Below, in pieces: positions 1-12,745 of a stretch of DNA of 64,000 nucleotides (position 1 is the first letter of the stretch; each line of letters opens with the position of its first letter). The notes under the pieces were generated by a model. That model was not told the DNA's origin. It did no database searches and was given only the letters and a program-made list of their open reading frames with translations. Source of the DNA: Branchiostoma floridae (lineage: Eukaryota > Chordata > Leptocardii > Amphioxiformes > Branchiostomatidae); NCBI RefSeq assembly GCF_000003815.2, contig NC_049992.1:7526493-7590492 (forward strand), written 5' to 3'. The translations under genes and the position numbers were made by a program.

Positions 1-883
1 TACTTTTTTTCCTTTTCGTGAAATAAGACAACAAAAAAAGGCATCTACAGTAGACGGAAACATGTTTTATCCACTATAATCACAAGTCACTATAAACTTC
101 GGTATACAATCAAACAGGTAAACTAGTGATTGCCATATTTGGTCCAAATACATGCATTTGTTACACTTTAATTTGTAAACCACAGAAATAAGATGTTCCA
201 GCCTCACTTGTTGTCTGGTAGGGCCCACAAACCTAACAACTTCCCCCACTTTTCAGGTGATGTCATTTCTTTACCTACCTGTGTACAAAGTGGTGACATC
301 AGGTGCTTCACGGGGGAAGCATGGCTGATTACCTGCTAATGTTTACCCGTGCGAGGGAGTTGTGTGTTTGTTGGTTGGAGAACAGTAGCATTGGTGTTTA
401 CATAGCATTGGTGTTTACATGCGTTGTTCTGATTGTGTCATAAACAGCAGTACTACTGTAAGGCTGTTTTTGGAGGGTATAAAGAACAATTCAAAAAGTG
501 GTCAGAAAAAACCTGGCACCGGTATTATCAACAACGAGTCACTAGTGCGGCTGTCAGACAGGAAAATGACAGAAAGTAGCTCCGATAAACAATTTATTAA
601 ACTATCGTGGCCTGCCCTTAAAAGTTGTGTTTTTTTCTTAGGTTAGTCTATTGGTTTAACGAGCTATGATGTCATCGGCCTCCGAAGGACTACCAAGATA
701 AGCCTAACCCATGTTTGCTCAGGAGAAAGTTGGATCAGTCTCAGTTTACACAGTTCTTCTCACACCTGCCTCTGGGTTCAAACACTTAGATTCTGGTGGT
801 TGGGGCTATTTGACCAGGGTGTTGGGCAGGACTGTCACCAGTTTTAAATTTTATTTCCATCCCACTCATTGTTGAGAACCGAT

Positions 884-1111
884 CAGGGCTTTCTCTAGCT
901 TTGAATTTTTTTCCTGCTCCCTCATTGTTTGGGAGCCCAAGTTGTTGGTTTTTCTTGTAAAATCTCTCATTTTAAGCTTATGAAAGTACATTTCCATCAA
1001 TTTTATGCACTGAAGTTCGGATTTTGGAGATGGATGAGGTGAAATTTTTGTCCGTCCCAACCAGCAAATTTCTGTTCCAGGACGTACGGATGGGTCCTGG
1101 AGACAGCCCTA
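884..1111. mobile_element. hAT-like MITE with 8-bp target duplication
   Basis: The ends are inverted repeats: CAGGGCTTTCTCTAG on the left and the reverse complement of CTAGGGCTGTCTCCAG on the right. They are flanked by GAACCGAT (876-883) and GAACTGAT (1112-1119), an 8-bp target duplication with one mismatch. An 8-bp duplication and a CAGGG start are typical of hAT transposons. The 228-bp body has no coding capacity, so it is a non-autonomous copy. Confidence 0.6.
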
Positions 1112-1283
1112 GAACTGATGTCATTAATTTTCATAGTTAATCGGACAGGGTCCAATTTTTCTGTCCCAACAAGCAAGTTCCCATTCTGTGTTGTATAAAT
1201 GCCTTCAAGTTCGTGTCTTTTATTTTCTTAAAAATAAAAGAAATTAAAAATGAAAATAAATGAAATTAAAATTTCATGGTAAG

Positions 1284-1440
1284 GAGAAAATGGAGCATTT
1301 GCAGTGGTTTGCGATAGTGCTACAGTCAAACACAGTTTGACAAAGGGAACATTGGCGGTGTGAACTTCACCCTTCAAGCTGTCACCGCAAAAAGTGCAAA
1401 CAAAAAATCACTGCAAAAATTTCAACAAATAAAGTACTTA
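1284..1440. mobile_element. Degenerate copy of the TACTGTAAATGCA MITE family
   Basis: Contains the family hallmarks seen in better copies at 13.7-23.1 kb: a GTGGTTTGCGATAGTGCTAC segment and a TCACCGCAAAAA segment. Both termini are eroded, so bounds are approximate. Confidence 0.35.
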
Positions 1441-2003
1441 GTATGGTAAATTTGAGGGTAGGAAATACATTGCTATCAGAAACCATCAATTTTTTTTTAA
1501 ATTTTTTGAGCAAATTTCAGATGTCATCCCTAAAATCTAGTCCAAATGGCCTAAGGCCGCCTACCACTGTTAGTAACCGGAAGTATATTATGAATGTAGG
1601 GAGAAATGCTTTTGTATGGGTGCATGTCCGCTACTTGAACTTGCTGTGTTCCCAGGATATCACATAACCCTGACTGGCCAAACCTCCCCCTGATCTTGAC
1701 ATTGGATTCCTACCTCTAAGTTTCCGACTCTATTGTCAGAGTGACAAACCTTGTTTGGGATATCCTACATCACAAGGAGTATCTAATCAGAAGAAATGTC
1801 AGTTCAAAAAGCAGTCCTCCTTACAAAAGGCCTGGAGAAAAATGGACTGACAAGCAAAATTGTCGGTCATACTCAGACAAGAAAGGGAGGTAAAAATGCT
1901 GCACCCATAGCAATCCTTGCACAGAAAAAAAAAGGAGAGAAAGAAAAAAAAATCAACAGATTGATGCTCAATAATAGAAGTGTACTGATATGTTATTCTG
2001 CAA

Positions 2004-2058
2004 CCTTCCCTCTTTCTCCCTCCCTCTGTCTCTCTCTCTCTCTCTCTCCCTCTCTCTC
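2004..2058. repeat. (TC)n microsatellite
   Basis: Pyrimidine-rich simple repeat of CT/CCCT units; the apparent open frames on both strands through it are low-complexity artefacts. Confidence 0.85.
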
Positions 2059-2614
2059 AAGTCTCTACAATCAGAGCTGCTGTTTGGCTGGCTTGTCCAT
2101 ATGCAGTTTGTCTGTTCGTATTTCTTACATAATTGCAAAGCAGTATTGGTAAAGGGGGTGAAGTCTGCCATCTCAAGACTTGTCAACATTTGCAAACTTT
2201 TACTTCAAGATCATTTTTTTCAAGTTCCGTTAACATTATAAGTTGTCCCAGCTTTCCCCAATATCAATAATCGTCCCAAAAGCAGGTCATTCCCGAGCAC
2301 ATTCCAGATAATAATATGACAGCACGTCATGTTCCTGGCTTCCTGTTGAATAATAGATGAAGGAAACCTTCAGATGTAACCTTTACCTGAACTCTAACCC
2401 ATTATATATCCACCTTGTTAAGCTGCATCTTGGGCCTACACATCAAAATTCACCGGTTCTTTGATTGAAGGGAAAAACTGGATCAAACTCTGTGAAGTAA
2501 GCAGTCGGAATTCATGTCAGGGTCTGATATGACTCCTTTCAGAAGGGGGCATGAATCCGTGGCCCACGGAAAGAGGGAGCTTTAGGTGTCAGCTTTTGCA
2601 TGTAAAATTGACTG

Positions 2615-2750
2615 GTACAATGGCCGTGTGGGTAGAGTGTTCGCCTTGCATTCGGTTTGTCTTGAGCCGACTCCCAGTTGAGTCAAACCAAAGACTTTAA
2701 TTAAGAATGGTACACGCTGCTTTCTTTGTTTATCAGCACTTAGCACAAAC
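2615..2750 (+). repeat. tRNA-related SINE fragment (candidate)
   Basis: The start resembles the tRNA-derived head of a SINE: a GTGGGTAGAGTG segment near an A-box position, then TTCGCCTTGCATTCGG and a degenerate B-box-like TTGAGCCGACTCC. No cloverleaf can be completed, so it is not called a tRNA gene. Family assignment is open. Confidence 0.35.
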
Positions 2751-5700
2751 ATGGAAGAGTATAGACACACATCACTACCAGCGGACTACACACCTGCAGT
2801 AGTGGCTTGCAGAAATGTGTGGCCCAAGGGCTACAGAAAAGGAGGTTGGCACTGCCCCTAAGCGTCTGTTCTTCTAAACTTGTATTCAGTTCTGAGACCC
2901 AACAAACTAAATTGGTGTGGCCTTATATAGAACAGGAAATATCAAGGACAATGTATCCTGACAGTTAGAGACTTTGATGTATTACATGCTGGGGGTCTGG
3001 ACTTGTACACCTGGAAATCTGATCATTGCATGGGAACATAATCATCTTAATAGGTGATGCCTAAATGAGGAGCAGACAATGTTCAGTAAAACACTTCAAG
3101 TTAGAGAAAGCAAACCTTTATCAAAATAGCACACTTCTGTACAATTCAAGAAGCAGCAAGATGTTATCACTTTTTTTTTTCTTTAAGACTAAGGCCTATA
3201 TATTATGCACCAAAAATTTTTCAATACATATAGTTATTCAGGTTAAAGGGAAATAAGCATCTGCATTTCTGAAAGACAACCACTAGGGGGCCTAAATTGC
3301 AATCACTTCAACAGTTTGAACTCTATCCTCTGCCTGTGAATGAACAAAAAAGCACAAAAATCCACCTGTTTAGAATAATTTTCTAGAAATATAGCAAGCG
3401 TTGATGGTAAAACATAATCCACTGTCTGGATAGAACAAGTGAGGAAAGGGTCAGAATTTGATGAACAACATGACCAAGGTCTGAACTTGGGTGGTACGAA
3501 ACCCGATCATCACTTAGGGACCCAATCATCTTAGCAGATGGGCTGAGAGTAAAGATTACAGCTCTGAAGGGAGAGAGACTAATGGACCAGGTATCAGTTA
3601 GGAGATATTTACCTGCACTTACAGATCATCTGACAACCCTAAGGATAACTGACAGTAGCTGTAAACTTAGGGACTGATCGATGAAGCTTCGGGGGAGGAA
3701 AAATAACAGCTAAACCTGGAAAGATATTTTTTACCGTCCGGAAAATACTGAGACTCAGTGAGAGCGAGATCTGTAAACCTAATTTGGTAGAGAAAAAAAA
3801 TACCCTTTTTTTAATTTGCAAGCATGAAATGACGAAATGTTGCAGACAAAAGTAACATCCTTTTGCAGGGACATTTACTTAGCAACAGTTTTAACCAAAA
3901 TTGATACAAATCTTGTTTGGACATGTTTTGTGATGTCTAAGTAGATGTTTCCATCTTTTTCGAGTCATTGTTCTTAGATAAAATGTTGACCATTTCAGAC
4001 ATGTCTGTCTCTTGGCTGGGGGGCTTCAGACATAAAAACACAGAAAAGGCCCTTAAAACAACTGGGCCAATACATCTAAACCTTGGAAAGTCTTTTTCCA
4101 ACCCCCCTGAGGGACTCGAGCTCATTATACCCTTCATTAATGAGGAAAGGGGCTATGATAGATCAGGCTTTCTGTCCTAGTAGGGGGTCTTTGTGTGGTG
4201 TGACAGATTGAGACTAGCTAATCAGTTAATGGGGGTGGGCGGGAACTTTGAAGTACTTGATTAGCTTTTCCTCTCGCTCTGAACTTGTCTGCCTTCTGGA
4301 CAAGTGAGTTTCATTTGGATTATCTCATTTTTTATCATGTCCCTCTGATAATCTGTTTCTTACTTCTTTTTTTTTTTAGATCACAGGGGTGTGTTTCAAC
4401 ACATGAGACTTTTATTCACATTAGAGGTGTTATAATTCACTTTTTTTACCAAAGAAATGAAAAGTATTTCCTAAGAATTGTGTTTTCTATCAGTAGTTGT
4501 CTCAAATCAACGAAAACGGTTTCCTAAGAGAAACGTCTAATCAATCACTTGTGACATACACCATACTGGTCTTTCACCTTTTGAAGAAAGCAACTGTCTC
4601 CTCTTGTAAATTCAAAAGTAACTGTCTTTTCTGACTACTTTTGTCCCAAACTTACTAACAAAAAACTATTTCAAAACCTAACCTTCCCTTTTCATTCATC
4701 GCACAGGAAGTAACATTGATGGAATTTCTTTCCTTAAAAAAAAGTAACCGTCGTTCCTAACTGTTATTGTTCAGGACTGACAAAGCCGGTTATCTATTTA
4801 AACTTAATAGGAAAGTTTCCGACATGTGATGTTTTTACCCCTTTGATAAAACGTGTCACCATTTCTTTCTTTCCCCTGGTTAGACCTGGGAGGTCTTCAT
4901 TCACATGTATCAGTCTTCCGGAGGGGGGGTTAATTTAGGTCAATTGATGAATAATAAATGTGACTAGAAAGGTCCCCTCTCCTGAAAGAAATTTCTACAA
5001 CCGTGGAGCCCATCTCTTAGAGACACTTAGTGTGTTTAAATATGTCTAGTGTTCAGCCCGAGGGAGGTCCGCGGTTCACAATGCCGCTCCCAACGGATTG
5101 TAGCTTCCATGATGAATTAATTGATGGGTCTATAGAGGGGCTTGTTTCCGCTGATTGTGCTCGTGACAAAGCATCAAAGACGCAGGGAAAACAGGAAACA
5201 AATTGTGGAAAAATCGGAGGGAAGGATTCCTCAGGCTTCGGAGAGGAGAGGGGTACCCATGCGTAATGTCACCGCGAATCCATCACCGAGCTTGTTTTTG
5301 AGGCTTTTCTTTAAGAAACTTTAAAGATGGGTGGTCCCTGAGGACAGAAAAGACTCAAAAGTCAAGTCGTATCCGGTTAGGTACAAACCTTTTCTTGTCT
5401 CTAATTCTAAAGCTGTCTATTTTTGTGAGGGGACATTTGCAAGTTTCTATAAAAAATTACAGTTTCCAAAAATCCACTATCCTGAAAGACGTGTCTTTCT
5501 ATGTCTGTTTTTTACTCAAAGTTATCATTGGAAGTTTTTCACTTGGTTTCAGAGAAAAAAAATTGCTAGATGAAAGCTACACGCTGTATCAAAATAATCA
5601 AAGGCTGTAAAAAAGTCCTTCCTACTGTAGATTTGAGATCTCTTCTGAGTAAAAGATAATAAAACTGAGCAACTTCTTTTTACCATTTCAAACTACATGT

Positions 5701-6403
5701 ACAATCAGTACATTTTTTCCACACTTTATTCAGCCTGACAAGAGAAGAATATACAAAATGTACTTTGTATAACATCTGTCACCACTCCTATTTCCTTGAT
5801 TAGATTACATTATGATGTAAATACCTCCCGCCTGAAGAACAGGTTTGACTGGCATGATGAGGAAATGACCAATTCTAATGCAAATTTTAAAAAAAGATAT
5901 GGCGGATTCAGGTTTCTGACTTTATGCAAAGTGTGTACCTTTTAAAGACACCTGATAACTCTAACATTTGATCCACTCATGACTGGGAAGGATATCTACT
6001 CTTTTTTGATAGGCGTGCTTGACGCTCTCCTCAAAGATGGTGGTTCTGGCATTACGAAGACCAAGGACATTATACAGGATATAATCAAGGAGCTTTCATT
6101 GGTCTAATCTAGAGGATGTCCCAAACAGAAGTTAGGTTTTCATTTTCAGTGGAGTGAGGAAACAAGAAACACCTTTCCCAATAGGGGATTGCTAGGGATT
6201 TGGACCCCATTTTCGGTTATTTATTTTTTATAATACCTCATTGCACTTATCACCTATGTAAGTTTTTTTTTGTAACACTAGCAAACAAAACAGGTACACA
6301 TTTTCCCCACTCCTCAACATTCAGAGCTTGGAAAAATGGGAAGATAAGTACATGCAGAAGTGGCCATGAGTGTAGTTGTAGAAGCAAAACTAGTTAGGTA
6401 GCA

Positions 6404-6712
6404 CAGGGCTCGAAATACTGGGTGCATGTGCACCCAGGTGCACCCAAAATTGGAGCCGTGCACCCAAATATTTTCTTACGTTTATGTATGTAAAGATATC
6501 AAAGTATACTAGTATACAACATATTCTTGACATCTAAGTGTTAGAAAGATAATAAAAATGTCTGCCATGGTACTTGTTTAAGAAATTGAAGTTTGTAATT
6601 AAGTTTTATTATTAGGTTATTACTTAAATTTAAGTGGTGCACCCAATTTTTTAAGCTTTTTTAAGCTGGGTGCACCAGTGCACCTAATCCCTAAAATGAA
6701 TTTCAAGCCCTG
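6404..6712. mobile_element. MITE with CAGGGCT termini
   Basis: Starts CAGGGCTCGAAAT and ends with ATTTCAAGCCCTG, an inverted repeat. Inside each end is a subterminal motif built from GGTGCACC. TAGCA flanks both sides (6399-6403 and 6713-6717), a 5-bp possible target duplication. The ends look hAT-like, but hAT normally gives 8 bp, so the superfamily is uncertain. Non-coding, 309 bp. Confidence 0.55.
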
Positions 6713-7470
6713 TAGCAATAGAAGCGTCACCAGTGTGTAGTTACCAGCTTGGTAAGTGATGCTTGGCTACCAAACTATTTTCACTTGTGCACTTCTTGCA
6801 TATAGGAACTAGAGGGCCCATTATCAAACTTGACCTTCATTTTCCTGACCACTACCCACCTACCAAATATCATCAGGATCCATTCAATGCTTCTGGATTT
6901 ATGCTGTTCACACACAGACACACACACAAGTTCAAAATATAACCTTTACTTGCTGTGGCCAAAGTGATGTGAAACAATATCTTCCAATACTTATGTCTTA
7001 AGGCAACAGCCCCATTTATTATGAGGACTGTCCGGAAGTGTCTTTCTACCCCCACCTGCCACACAACCAGGCCCAGACCTTGGAGCTATTGTTCTCACTA
7101 CCTCCGGTCCACTCCGTAGAGGGGCCGGGTCGCCAGGCAACCGTGTTTAAAAATTAATACAGCGATGCTACAGGTGTGGGGAGTTGGCATACATTCCTTA
7201 TTAGTTCTAGCACTATGACTATAGTGGAAATGTACCATCTGTCCAAGAGAAGTCTAAAAAAACTACTTGTTTCTTGGAGAGAATCTTTGAAACTTTCAAG
7301 ACTTTTTACAACATCCATGAAAGATCAAGAAGAACAATTTTGAAAAATCTGATTTTATGCCACACTTTGTTGTATATGAAGTTTGCTGATGCAAATGATA
7401 AAAAAAGATTTCTAATATGATGCTGTAATTTCTTTCGAAATATTTATTTAGCAGACCATTTATTTTGGCC

Positions 7471-7541
7471 AGATATTTGGAATACCCAGTGTGTTATATC
7501 TAAATCATTTAGATATAACACACTGGTTATTCCAAATATCT
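7471..7541. repeat. Near-perfect 71-bp palindrome
   Basis: Two 35-bp arms, AGATATTTGGAATA... on the left and ...TATTCCAAATATCT on the right, are reverse complements with about one mismatch and essentially no spacer. The transcript would fold into a long AT-rich hairpin with a minimal loop. It could be a tiny foldback element; the absent loop argues against a standard pre-miRNA. Confidence 0.8.
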
Positions 7542-8410
7542 AAAATCTTCAAATCAAACATTATTTGTGCATTCACGATTTTTAGCAACTAATTCATAGC
7601 AATGGAAAAGTATCTTCTATGTCGGACATAGAATGTATGACTGATATATCATTAATAAAATTGGTATCATATGAAAATGGAAAAAAGGCCAAATGCCTCC
7701 TATGTTTTGAGGCCACTCCAAAATAAACATATAAAGAGCATAATAATCATTCAATATTAAGTGCAAATTTCTTTTCTTCTGCTATGTCATTAAGGACGGA
7801 CATAAAAACAAGCAATTTCATTGACATGGCCAGAATACACATAACATTTATGGCAGGAAGAATTTGGTAGGATGTAAAACGTCATGATAAAAACATTTAT
7901 CATCATGCTGGGATAAAATAATGCACTGTGAATAATGACAGTGCAAACAAAAGATTTTATTTACTTTCCTGGCCGTTATTACGTGTTTTATGATACAATA
8001 CAGTTTCACTTTCCTGCTTTTGTACTCTTTTGAAAAGAAATATCTACAGTGGGAACATGTCAAGACTTTGAATGGAAATAAACGTCCAGAAGTAAATCTG
8101 AATTTTTTTATCCAGCTATAGAGATTGAATTGTATTTGAATATTGTTTGCCTGTTTGTCTAACCTTCATAACGGACCAGCACCTAATTATTTGAAAAATG
8201 CAAATAATTATGATAATAATCCCCTAGGCACTTTTTTTAACGCTATTAGAAGCAAGTTATGTAACCAAAATCAAAATCTACTAATTTTTCTTTTAAACGT
8301 TCCAAAACCATGGAGCTGTTTGAAATTTACAATATAGCAATGCTGCCTACATACCACAGCTTCAGTTAGTTACCCCCTTTACTGTTTCTGTAGTATGATT
8401 TTGGAGTTTT

Positions 8411-8740
8411 AGGTCATAACCGGGATAGGGCATTCCGCTGAAGTATCAGCCTTGTTCGAAGGTTTCTTTTCGGAGGTCAGCGGTCATTCCCTGGTACTAA
8501 GTAATAGATAGAAGATGGGCATGGCTTGATTATGTGAAATAGGGGTTGCCCCACTCCCAAGGGGGTTCCTTTAACACCCAAATTTTACATAATACCACAC
8601 TTTTTACATACATGTAGTACAACACTTTTTCTGCACTATGTGGATACAATCACAGTAACTGAAGGGCTCCCATTTGCTGAGGGGTAGTGGCCATGTTCTA
8701 AGAGTATTTTATCGGGCTGAAACTCTGGCAGTTTAAGGGT
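8411..8740. repeat. Interspersed repeat related to 15952-16118
   Basis: Shares ordered blocks with the later copy: ATAACCGGGATAG, a CGGCCTTGTTC-like block, GGTCAGCGG, and GGGCTGAAACTCTGGCA. The second copy has extra GC-rich sequence between blocks and the first is interrupted between 8508 and 8697. Unclassified. Confidence 0.5.
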
Positions 8741-10439
8741 TAAAAAATGACCTGTCTGTCAAGACCAACTCACTCATCACCTCAGACAGGACCAAAATAA
8801 ACAAAGGAAGGAAGGGCAGTCTATACAGGGGAACTAATTGTGGCCAGTCCTTCTTTGTCGGACATCCGGGCCCCTTTTGTTTCCCCTTGTTGGTGGTCTG
8901 TTGTCCCTATTGTTCTTCCTATATGAGCTGAGGCAGCACAGCAGGGATGAAAAATCACCTGGCTGTGGATCTTTGATCTTTAAGGAGATATGGTAGGAAA
9001 AAACAGGTGGCACGGAAGAAGTCTTGGGGATGTTGCAATTCTAAGAAGAGACATACACATTATCATAGATCATTAAGATATCTATCTGGAAGGAGTAGAC
9101 AAATGCCCATGTCTCAAGGAAGAAGTTAATAAACTTCAAGATGTTCAGTCAATCTAAAGACAGATATTCATTTTGATATTTATCATCGTGAGGCATGTGC
9201 TATTGATATACTTACCCCAACTGGAATGCTATTATCTCAGTTTCTTTTTTACTATACCCAAGATTGTTCGCAACATTATGACAATGCTCAAGAAAATTTA
9301 TTTTCCATGACAGCAAGAATTGTCCAAGTCAAGAGCATTAAAGTTTAAGAAATATTGATAAGGAGTTTTAAGAAACTTGTACCTTTCCAAATGTATTTAG
9401 CAAAATTTTTGCAGACAAACATACACATTGTCCATATGACTGAACAAACTGAAAAAAAAAATCAGATATTGACTGTTTATCAACAAATACACACTGATAT
9501 TATCACTGGACTTTTCTGTATTGTACACATCATATCATAGTGGCAAAATAAACAGAGCAAAGAGATGGCATGGCGAAACCTTTGTCTAGTTTTTTGTGAT
9601 ATATATAAGTTGTCCGGAAGTCGCTCACACAGAAAGAACTCAATGTTAGGACAGGGTGCATGTAATTATCTGAATGATTGACATCTTTTCTTTTTGCTGA
9701 GAGGAAATTGCATTTCAGGCCACTTGAGTAAAATAACTTGGTTCTCAGCCAAGTATAGAGTTCAAAAGTAAAAAATTAATTGTACATGTAACTTATTGTA
9801 AGAGCAAGAAGGGAGCTCTAGATCTATCTCTCTAGTACCCGTTCTTCTGTCCCAAAGTTTTGCTTAGGACAGGAAAAATTTCAATAATTTGCTGATCTTT
9901 TACAGACTACAGACAAAAACAAAATTACCCAACATTTTTGATAGAAATCAACAAAGCAAGGAAAACTACCAGTACCACAAAATTAAGATAAAGTCCTTTG
10001 GAGTTATACCCCCTCTCCACCTACACTGAGTGACAACGGAGCCACCAAAGTTTGCAGATAAACTTCATCTGATTTAATAAAGACGTGCATCTTGCAAGTT
10101 CTGTGCCTTTAGTTGTCTTTCAAATCATACGTTTTACATCATGGATCATATTCAATTCCTAAAAGTCATACAAGTCCAAATTTGGTCGATTTACAGTATC
10201 CATCTAGGGAAAAGGGGGATTCGAGAATTTGGAAACTTCAGATTCCCTGTCGCGTGGCCCCATCTTTTCAGCGGGTGCGTAGGCGGCGTCTGCCCACACA
10301 CAGTCGCTGATCAAACAATGCACAGGTGAAACTTTTATGACCTCACCTTTTCTGACTTCCTCTGTGCACTGTCATTACATAAGCGATTGCCTAATACAGT
10401 ATCACACAAAAAGGAGCGTCTCTAAAAGGTACTTGTGAA

Positions 10440-10700
10440 AAAGGGCAAAGGTAGTTCCATAGCCTTTTTTTGAGGCCATAGGGGCATTGGGTTGTTATCC
10501 ACTGTGTCTAGAGCACGGTATTGGAAGACAGAGCCCTTCCCTCTCTTACCACTGCCTTTTACCTCCCAAACAGAAGTCAGATACCCACTTATACACCTGG
10601 GTGAAGTGAGGAAAATTGCGTAAAATGTCTTTCCCAAGGACACATTATCCAGTAATACCAGCATTCAAACCTATGATGTCATGATTTTGTGCCTGCTAGC
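10440..10700. repeat. SINE-like interspersed repeat
   Basis: Contains ACACCTGGGTGAAGTGAGG, TTTCCCAAGGACACA and ATTCAAACCTATGAT, which recur in order at about 16150-16240 (ACACCTGGGTGGAGTGAAG, TTCCCAAGGACACA, TATCAAACCTGTGAC). The two copies share no flanks. The layout suggests a retroposed SINE or LINE-tail family. Confidence 0.45.
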
Positions 10701-10714
10701 CTACCAATAGGGCT

Positions 10715-10795
10715 GTGTACCTGTACCTGTATCTGTACCTGTACCTGTATCTGTAAGTACATGTATACCTGTATCTGTACTTTTACCTGTACCTA
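10715..10795. repeat. (TGTACC/TGTATC)n hexamer repeat
   Basis: About thirteen units alternating CTGTAC and CTGTAT with a few interruptions. Simple tandem repeat; the Cys/Thr-rich frame through it is not a gene. Confidence 0.85.
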
Positions 10796-12335
10796 CAAAA
10801 TTCTTCAGCCACAGGTCCTCCTGAAATTTGCATTATTCTACGTTTTCCGTTCAAACAACCGAAGTAAAGGAATGGAATACATCCCCAGTTAACCACAAAC
10901 ATCACAAATATTTCATAATTTTATAGTACTTATTAAAAGTTGAAACAGAGAGAGAGAAACCCATTGCAGGAATGTGTCATTCTAACCCATTGAAGAACTT
11001 CAAAAAGAAGTCGTCCCGCTAAAATTTACTACGTAGAGAGAGAGAACATTACATAACTGGGTAAAACAAGACCAACACTTTGTTGTAAGAAGGTTGTAAG
11101 AACCACACAGAAACACCTGCAAACTCCATCAGCAATGTTGGCCTTGTATACCTCCAGGAGGAAAACCTGTCTCTCCCCATGCACACAGCCCTCCTGCTAC
11201 TCCCCACCACTCCCTACTCCTCCCAAACAAACAATGCACACACTGTCAGTCCTCTCTCACCTTAGGGGGAAGCAAATGCCCCATGAAATTTGTATTTCCT
11301 TTTCACAGCTCTCTTACATAGGTGGCTGGGGTTTTAAAACAGTGGCGGGCTTTCATGTGAGGGTGAAGTCACAAAGGCGGTGGTTCTTTCCAAGGGTCAG
11401 GTCTTTCTGTACTTCCCATGAAGACATGGAAATCCCACACTCTTTGCCCCAGGACAAGTTTAAACACACTTTGAAGTTCACCTTGATGAAGGACTGATTT
11501 AAGACAAAGGTCTTAGGTCAGGCAGTCAAGAAACTGTAAATTTCTTGGGTAAGAATTTCTCTATGACCATTGCAACAAGAACTTCCACCACATTGACTAA
11601 GCCTTATGATATAATTTTCTGTCAGAAGAGTTCATCATTATTAAAAACATACTATCATCTTGACATTTCTTTCATAATACTGCCTGGTTCTTGCATATCA
11701 TTTTACATTCCTAATAGTTCCTAATAATTCCTAATAGAAGCTTGAAATTAATATTCGTATATTCTTCAGTAAGTCGGTAAGTTATCTATGACTTAAACAA
11801 TGTACATTGGTAATATCAATATTTGTAATAGTTCACAAACAATGATGACCTTACAGTGTAATACACAACTATGTGTGATTATAACATAAATGTGTGTAAA
11901 TACTTAAATCATTCTGTTGGTAAAGAACAATGTTATCTACTATATTGTTTATGTTTTTCATGATTTTCTAGTGCACATTTATGCACAGGGAAGCTAACTT
12001 GCATTTACGGTGACTGGGAGAAAAATGGTCATCAGTAAATGCTATCAGACACATGGTAAGATCTTGTAATTGATAGTATGTTATGTAGCATGTGACAGTT
12101 ATCATGAAGTAAATAAATCTTGCTTTTGTCCCAAATCTTTTGAATGCTAGACTTTTGCTAGTGCAGCTTTTAACCATACATGTAATTTTTGCTGAGCAGC
12201 TTTTTTCATGACATCATTTTTTTTCTGCCCAGCTTTCGTCACCTCATATATGGTGACTATCCTTCTCTGTCCTATTACACCCTAACTACGATTGCAAAGG
12301 AGCTGAATTTTGGATGATTGAAAACAAATTAAGAT

Positions 12336-12420
12336 AGCCTGGATACCAGACCCCCACCCGATCTCAAACCACACAGTAGATTTTTTTTACATTGGGCTGG
12401 GGTCTGGCATCCAGGCTTAA
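12336..12420. repeat. Short palindromic element (TAGCCTGGATACCAGACCCC)
   Basis: The left arm AGCCTGGATACCAGACCCC matches the reverse complement of the right arm GGGGTCTGGCATCCAGGCT, leaving a roughly 45-bp loop. It sits in the intron just after the SAM-exon donor (minus-strand sense). The same TAGCCTGG start appears at the ends of the element at 22748-23181. Confidence 0.65.
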
Positions 12421-12476
12421 GTTAAGACAAAGTCACGCTGAAGACAATAATGATAACACATGTAAACAAGACATAC

Positions 12477-12745
12477 CTTTCCTAACCAGGACTTTCTCTG
12501 GGCAGCTTTTTTCCTCTTGATGGCCTCCATGAGCCTTCGCTGCCCGGGCTTCCCCATCCCGATCTTCTCCAGATCCTCCCCCTTCACGTAGTCGAAGTGG
12601 GACAGTCTGGTCACGTGCAGCTCGTCCCGGATCTTCGGAAGAAACTGCTCCAGCTGGATCTCCGCCAGCAGCTCTCCCAACCAATCAGGGTTCTCGTCTG
12701 AACTCATGGCGGCGGTTGGTGGCTCAGCTACCAGCCTGGGGAATT
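12477..12745 (-). CDS. ACK/TNK2-like non-receptor tyrosine kinase, first coding exon (SAM domain)
   Basis: The exon runs from an acceptor (TTCCTTCCCAG, exon base 12745) to a strong donor (AAAG/GTATGT after 12477). Its ATG at 12707 opens 77 codons, beginning [20 protein letters not shown] and ending KRKSWLGK at the splice site. Residues about 9-70 form a SAM domain; the strings [20 protein letters not shown] and PGQRRL are close to the N-terminal SAM of ACK1/TNK2, the Cdc42-activated tyrosine kinase that acts at membranes in growth-factor receptor trafficking. In that family SAM supports dimerisation and membrane targeting and precedes the kinase, SH3 and CRIB domains. Those exons are not visible here and would lie at lower coordinates outside the window. 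Bases 12708-12745 are 5' UTR. A TNK1-type identity is less likely given the match to ACK1. Confidence 0.82.

Larger units (their letters stand above)
1..12476. other. Long non-coding stretch, probably kinase-gene intron
   Basis: I see no reading frame here that looks like a conserved protein; the open frames are short and carry no recognisable domain. The stretch lies downstream, on the minus strand, of the donor of the SAM-domain exon at 12477-12745, so it is most simply the next intron of that kinase gene; no kinase-domain exon was found. It is AT-rich and holds the repeats listed separately, plus a small direct duplication at 388-421 (AGCATTGGTGTTTACAT twice). Confidence 0.5.

Noticed and set aside
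2615..2700. A tRNA gene
   Set aside because: A- and B-box-like words exist but no cloverleaf with paired acceptor stem can be drawn.
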